A stretch of 33,580 bases of DNA from Vermamoeba vermiformis (taxonomy: Eukaryota; Tubulinea; Echinamoebida): assembly GCA_045837725.1 (NCBI GenBank), contig JBEWZL010000029.1:1-33580 (forward strand), read 5' to 3'. Shown in pieces: positions 30,419-33,580 of the stretch. A program made the position numbers and the translations under genes. Each line of letters starts with the position of its first letter. Positions within the stretch are counted from its first letter, which is position 1. A model generated the notes under the pieces. It was not told the origin of the DNA. It searched no databases and saw only the letters and a list, made by a program, of their open reading frames with translations.

Positions 30419-33169
30419 ATGGAAAACAATGAAGTGCGGATATTGCGTCGGCAAAAAGTACGGTATTGGCGGTATCGTGAGTGGGTCGGTTCAGAACTGA
30501 CTTTGCACAGCAATGGAAAATACGAAATAGAAGGAGAATTACCGGTAATTAAATTAATAAACAATAAAGAGCCGTTGGCAATTCCAACCAGAAATAATTG
30601 ATGAATTTAAAAATATCAGCTTGATTTAATCATAATTAAATAGAACGACATTACTTACGAACACACCACCACAAGACCGAAATATGGCAATTTTAATTAC
30701 GTGTTTGTAATTAACACGAGAGAAGAAAATGAATTTTGGTCTGGCCCTCGCTTTGCCGTTAAAGATAACGAAGTATGTAGATTATTATTATTAAATATGC
30801 TTTATTAGAAATATGATGCTTAGCTTACTTGACGCTAATTCAACTTCAGAGCTGTGAACGTTGGATGCAACTTCTAAATCTGGTCAATCAACGAAAGAAA
30901 GCGGAAAAAGTTCATAACCATCCACTTAGTTTTATTAAACATAAAGAAAGCAAGTTGACGTGCTCAATTTGCAAGTTGGCAAAGGATGGCGTTAAAGGAA
31001 CAGGTACGGGTCTTTAATTTTTTTCTAATCTTGCTTATCCTTGCTGATTACAGAACAATGGACTTGTGAATTTTGCAACTATTTTGAGTGCAATTCGTGC
31101 CACGATAAGATCAATAACGGCGAGTACTTCGTCAAGAGTTCGAGCCATCCACATCCGCTAATGAGAATGCATCAAAGCGACGATCGATGGTTAAGTGTGG
31201 GCAATAGAGGACCTTATAAAGTACGTCTAATAACATTCATATCAATACATTAAATGGAAACAAGTCTGCGTTGACCAACTTTTGGCAAAGTACATCCGCT
31301 TACAAATTTCATTTTCAGTGCAAAGTATGCAACACCACTACTGATAGCGAAGCTTCTCGTTATCATTGCGTTGAATGTGGAGACTACGATGAGTGTCCCA
31401 AGTGCATTGCGAAACAAAGTGCCGGTGGGCCAGCGCAAACATTGGACGATCTCAAAGTTAATCTCGGACATTTAACCCACGTGCTCAAGCCTTCAGAAAG
31501 TCCGGACCTTGGAAAACTCAAAGTAGATCTTGGAAATCTGACTAATATTATCCCGACACTTACCACAGAAGTTTATTCTTTGGACATGAAGGAATGCGGA
31601 ATTGGCCGAAAATATCCGAAGATTTCCCACATGAGCGTCACGACGTCAAAATATTGGGACTTGATGGCAATTGAAAAAGTGTTCCCGACGACTGCTTACT
31701 TCGAAGTGACGTTTTACAAGAAGGAAGGACTGCTCGGGGTCGGTATTGGCAATCAGATCCACCGTCACACTCAAATGCTGGGCTATCAGCAAAACAGTTT
31801 CGGAGTTCTATCCGACGGCACCGTAAGTACCACGCAATCTTGGGTTCGGAAATTTCATTACCAAAGTGACACGTGTCATTCAAAGTGTCACCTACAAAAA
31901 GTTCAATTAATGCTCAGATTTCTTACTGACGTTCCTCAGATATCGTACAATCACAAGAGAAATGCCATTAGTGTTCCAGGAATTAAATTCAGCAAGAACG
32001 ATGTCATCGGCTTGGGCGTCATGTACGACACGTTCAATCAACGACGTTTGTTTTTTACCAAAAATGGTCAATACGTCGGTAAGTACTGATCGCTGAACGC
32101 CAACGCAAATGTACTAATTAGGAAACATAGGGTCGTTCGATCAAATGCTGCATCGTGGCATGGATTGTTATCCAGGTGTTTCCTTTGCAGGCGATTCAAA
32201 GGCAATATTTTCAGTGAATTTCAAAGGACCGTTCAAGTTCGATTTGAAATCTCTGCCTAATAGCTTGACCGAGGAAAAGAAAGATTGGATCTCATCTTTG
32301 CCGAACGAACTTCGAGAAAAAATTGGATCTTACGCCTCTTACGATATTCACGCTTTAACTTGGCGATTAGTACGGCACATTTTTTTACCATATTTGGTAA
32401 TAACTAACGTTATTCTTAGGTGAGCAAGTCGTTCAATTCTGCGATGACTTCGAATACTGTTTGGCGCGCGTTGTTCATGAAAGAATGGCCCAGACAAAAT
32501 CCAAACTTGAAGATCAAATCTTGGATGAATTTTTACAAGAAAAGAATTCAAGCTTTTAAAGGAAAGACGGCTACAAGAACCACTCTTGATTATGGCAAGG
32601 TCGAGAGTAAAAAACACGCCATTGGTACGTCAAATTGCCAGTTTTCCTTCAAATTTACTAATTCTATCTAGATAATTGTGATTTTGAATTTGAATGTCCG
32701 ATGCTTTGGGAGAATTTGACGAGCACCAGTGACGGTGGAGATTTTTCACGAGAACGATTTTGCAACAAGTGTCAGAAGTCAGTTTACAAAGGTACGTTGA
32801 CATTTGCTATGACATCTGTGACACGTGTCAAACGCAAGCCCATCGACTTTGCTCGTACAAATTTCTGTCGGATCCTGGTTGACACGTGTCAAAATTTTTT
32901 GGTTGACACGTGTCAACTTAACCCCCTACAAAAAGTGTTTTTTTTTACTTTTGACACGTGTTTCCTAACAATCGCTAATTTTTGATGACTTAGTGACGGA
33001 CAAAGCAACAGCTGCTAAATACACGGAGATGGGCCGGTGCGTCAGTTTCATCGAATTGACGAAGACTGCAGCTCCGACAGCAAGACCTATGATGATGGGC
33101 AAAGTTGCACGTGTTGAACGAGCTGCGTACAATGACCGAGATCCGTTTGAGTCATCTTCCACTAACTGA
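30419..33169 (+). CDS. PH - DC1-like - ZZ - SPRY - F-box multidomain protein
   Basis: Ten exons: 30419-30544, 30644-30772, 30850-31003, 31054-31220, 31265-31822, 31940-32078, 32122-32369, 32420-32624, 32672-32791, 32994-33169; phases agree, 673 aa. In order: a PH-like domain (about 1-103, ending SCERWMQLLNLV); a DC1/C1-like zinc module (about 107-180: HNHPL, CSIC, WTCEFC, ECNSCHDK, HPHPL); a ZZ-type finger (about 210-245: CKVC, RYHCVECGDYDECPKC); a SPRY domain (about 300-465: YFEVTFY, VGIGNQ, KNDVIGLGVMYD, RRLFFTKNGQYVG, YPGVSF, VNF); an F-box (about 482-530: LPNELREKIGSYAS, VSKSFNSAM, VWRALF); and a final Cys pair (RFCNKCQKSVY) with a conserved-looking tail. Likely a ubiquitin-ligase adaptor binding targets through SPRY. 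The exon at 31265 uses a CAAG acceptor and is the least certain join. Confidence 0.87.
31867..31878. repeat. intronic palindrome TGACACGTGTCA
   Basis: Perfect copy in the 117-nt intron 31823-31939 of the PH-SPRY-F-box gene. The intron has GTAAGT and CCTCAG ends, a length divisible by three and no stop codon. Its 12-mer CCTACAAAAAGT (31891-31902) recurs at 32925-32936. Confidence 0.82.
32819..32963. repeat. cluster of four TGACACGTGTCA-type palindromes in one intron
   Basis: Intron 32792-32993 (202 nt) of the PH-SPRY-F-box gene holds perfect copies at 32819-32830, 32880-32891 and 32904-32915 and TGACACGTGTTT at 32952-32963. GGATCC lies at 32870, just before the second copy. Confidence 0.88.
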
Positions 33170-33330
33170 TGTGGGCGAGCTGATGTGGCATTAAACACGC
33201 GTTCTACTTCAATAGAGAATAAACGTACTGGTAATTTGAAAGAAAAATTTACATTTCCCGGGATCTCGTTTTTGTAATCCAACAAGTTTATCCTAATAAT
33301 ACATTGACAATTACGCTTATCACGTGCGCG

Positions 33331-33580
33331 CTAGTTGAGTACAGTTTTAATCTCGTTGGGAACAGCATCACCTCGTTTGATCAAAGTGACTGAGTCTGAT
33401 GCTGGCAAACGAGTCGAGTGACCACTGATCTCTTCATCTGGATACCCAAAGCGAACAACAATCAGTGGCATCTCGTTGTCTTTGATTTGTGGAACAATGT
33501 GACGCAACAGATCCAGCTGTTCGAAGAAGTCAGGTGTTTCTTCTGTCACTTCTGATCGAATCTTTTCACCGAATGCTGAT
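33331..33580 (-). CDS. C-terminal part of an unidentified protein, possibly nitroreductase-like
   Basis: The frame is open from the window end to the stop at 33331-33333, giving about 82 C-terminal residues; the 5' part lies outside. The segment MPLIVVRFGYPDEE...RLPASDSV resembles the C-terminal Arg-x-Gly-Tyr...Pro-Arg-x-Pro tail of Acg-type flavin nitroreductase-like proteins. The fragment is too short to be firm. It converges on the PH-SPRY-F-box gene, with 161 bp between stops. Confidence 0.45.
   Translation of the reverse strand, partial: SAFGEKIRSEVTEETPDFFEQLDLLRHIVPQIKDNEMPLIVVRFGYPDEEISGHSTRLPASDSVTLIKRGDAVPNEIKTVLN

Noticed and set aside
18900-32963. CRISPR array or satellite reading of the repeated CACGTG palindromes
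   Set aside because: Spacing is irregular, copies lie in separate introns of different genes, and the genome is plainly eukaryotic with spliced genes.
1-33580. Transposons, LTR elements, tRNA or rRNA genes
   Set aside because: No reverse transcriptase, integrase, transposase, long terminal repeats or clear tRNA-like folds were seen on either strand.

Overview
The window reads as nuclear DNA of a compact, intron-rich unicellular eukaryote. Twenty protein genes were traced in 33.6 kb, about one per 1.7 kb. Most introns are 45-80 nt GT-AG introns with GTAAGT/GTACGT-type donors and short TAG/CAG acceptors, and intergenic gaps are 100-470 bp. The standard genetic code fits every exon chain. The gene set includes both mitochondrial pyruvate carrier subunits, MPDU1, an EBP-type sterol isomerase, a RhoGEF with RGS, PX-C2 and EF-hand proteins, F-box/LRR and F-box/SPRY proteins, a DC1-type zinc module and a secreted cyanophycinase-like protein. 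This suggests a free-living amoeboid protist, perhaps an amoebozoan, but the lineage is an inference and I cannot name the species.

Layout, left to right. 1-2.3 kb: LRR protein with an F-box-like start (-). 2.5-4.2 kb: glycine-rich ALK-type domain protein (-). 4.4-7.5 kb: DH-PX-RGS protein (-). 7.8-9.8 kb: MPC2 (-) and MPC1 (+) head to head. 10.0-10.8 kb: EBP (+). 11.0-12.6 kb: very acidic protein (-), sharing a short divergent promoter with MPDU1 (+, 12.7-14.1 kb). 14.3-17.0 kb: M20 peptidase of the PM20D1/carboxypeptidase S type (+). 17.1-17.9 kb: two small paralogous proteins (-). 18.2-20.4 kb: PX-C2-C2 protein (-). 20.7-21.8 kb: two EF-hand paralogues (-), one frameshifted. 22.1-24.7 kb: MFS sugar transporter (-). 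25.1-28.5 kb: two tandem Lys-rich F-box-like paralogues (-). 28.8-30.3 kb: cyanophycinase-like S51 protein (-). 30.4-33.2 kb: PH-DC1-ZZ-SPRY-F-box protein (+). 33.3 kb to the end: C-terminus of a possible nitroreductase-like protein (-).

The most unusual signal lies between exons. A perfect 12-bp palindrome, TGACACGTGTCA, occurs nine times, with five near copies. Every copy lies in an intron, and those introns are the unusually long ones (117-236 nt) of three unrelated genes. GGATC-type motifs sit close to several copies, and a third intronic motif, CCAAATAAGGAAA, recurs in the same region. This looks like a dispersed intronic regulatory or structural module that no ordinary gene feature explains.

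Other points: the two obligate MPC partners share one 116-bp promoter; two multidomain signalling proteins have domain orders I do not recognise; one gene appears to use two GC-AG introns; and the tandem F-box-like pair has a nearly identical first exon beside strongly diverged later exons, which suggests gene conversion.
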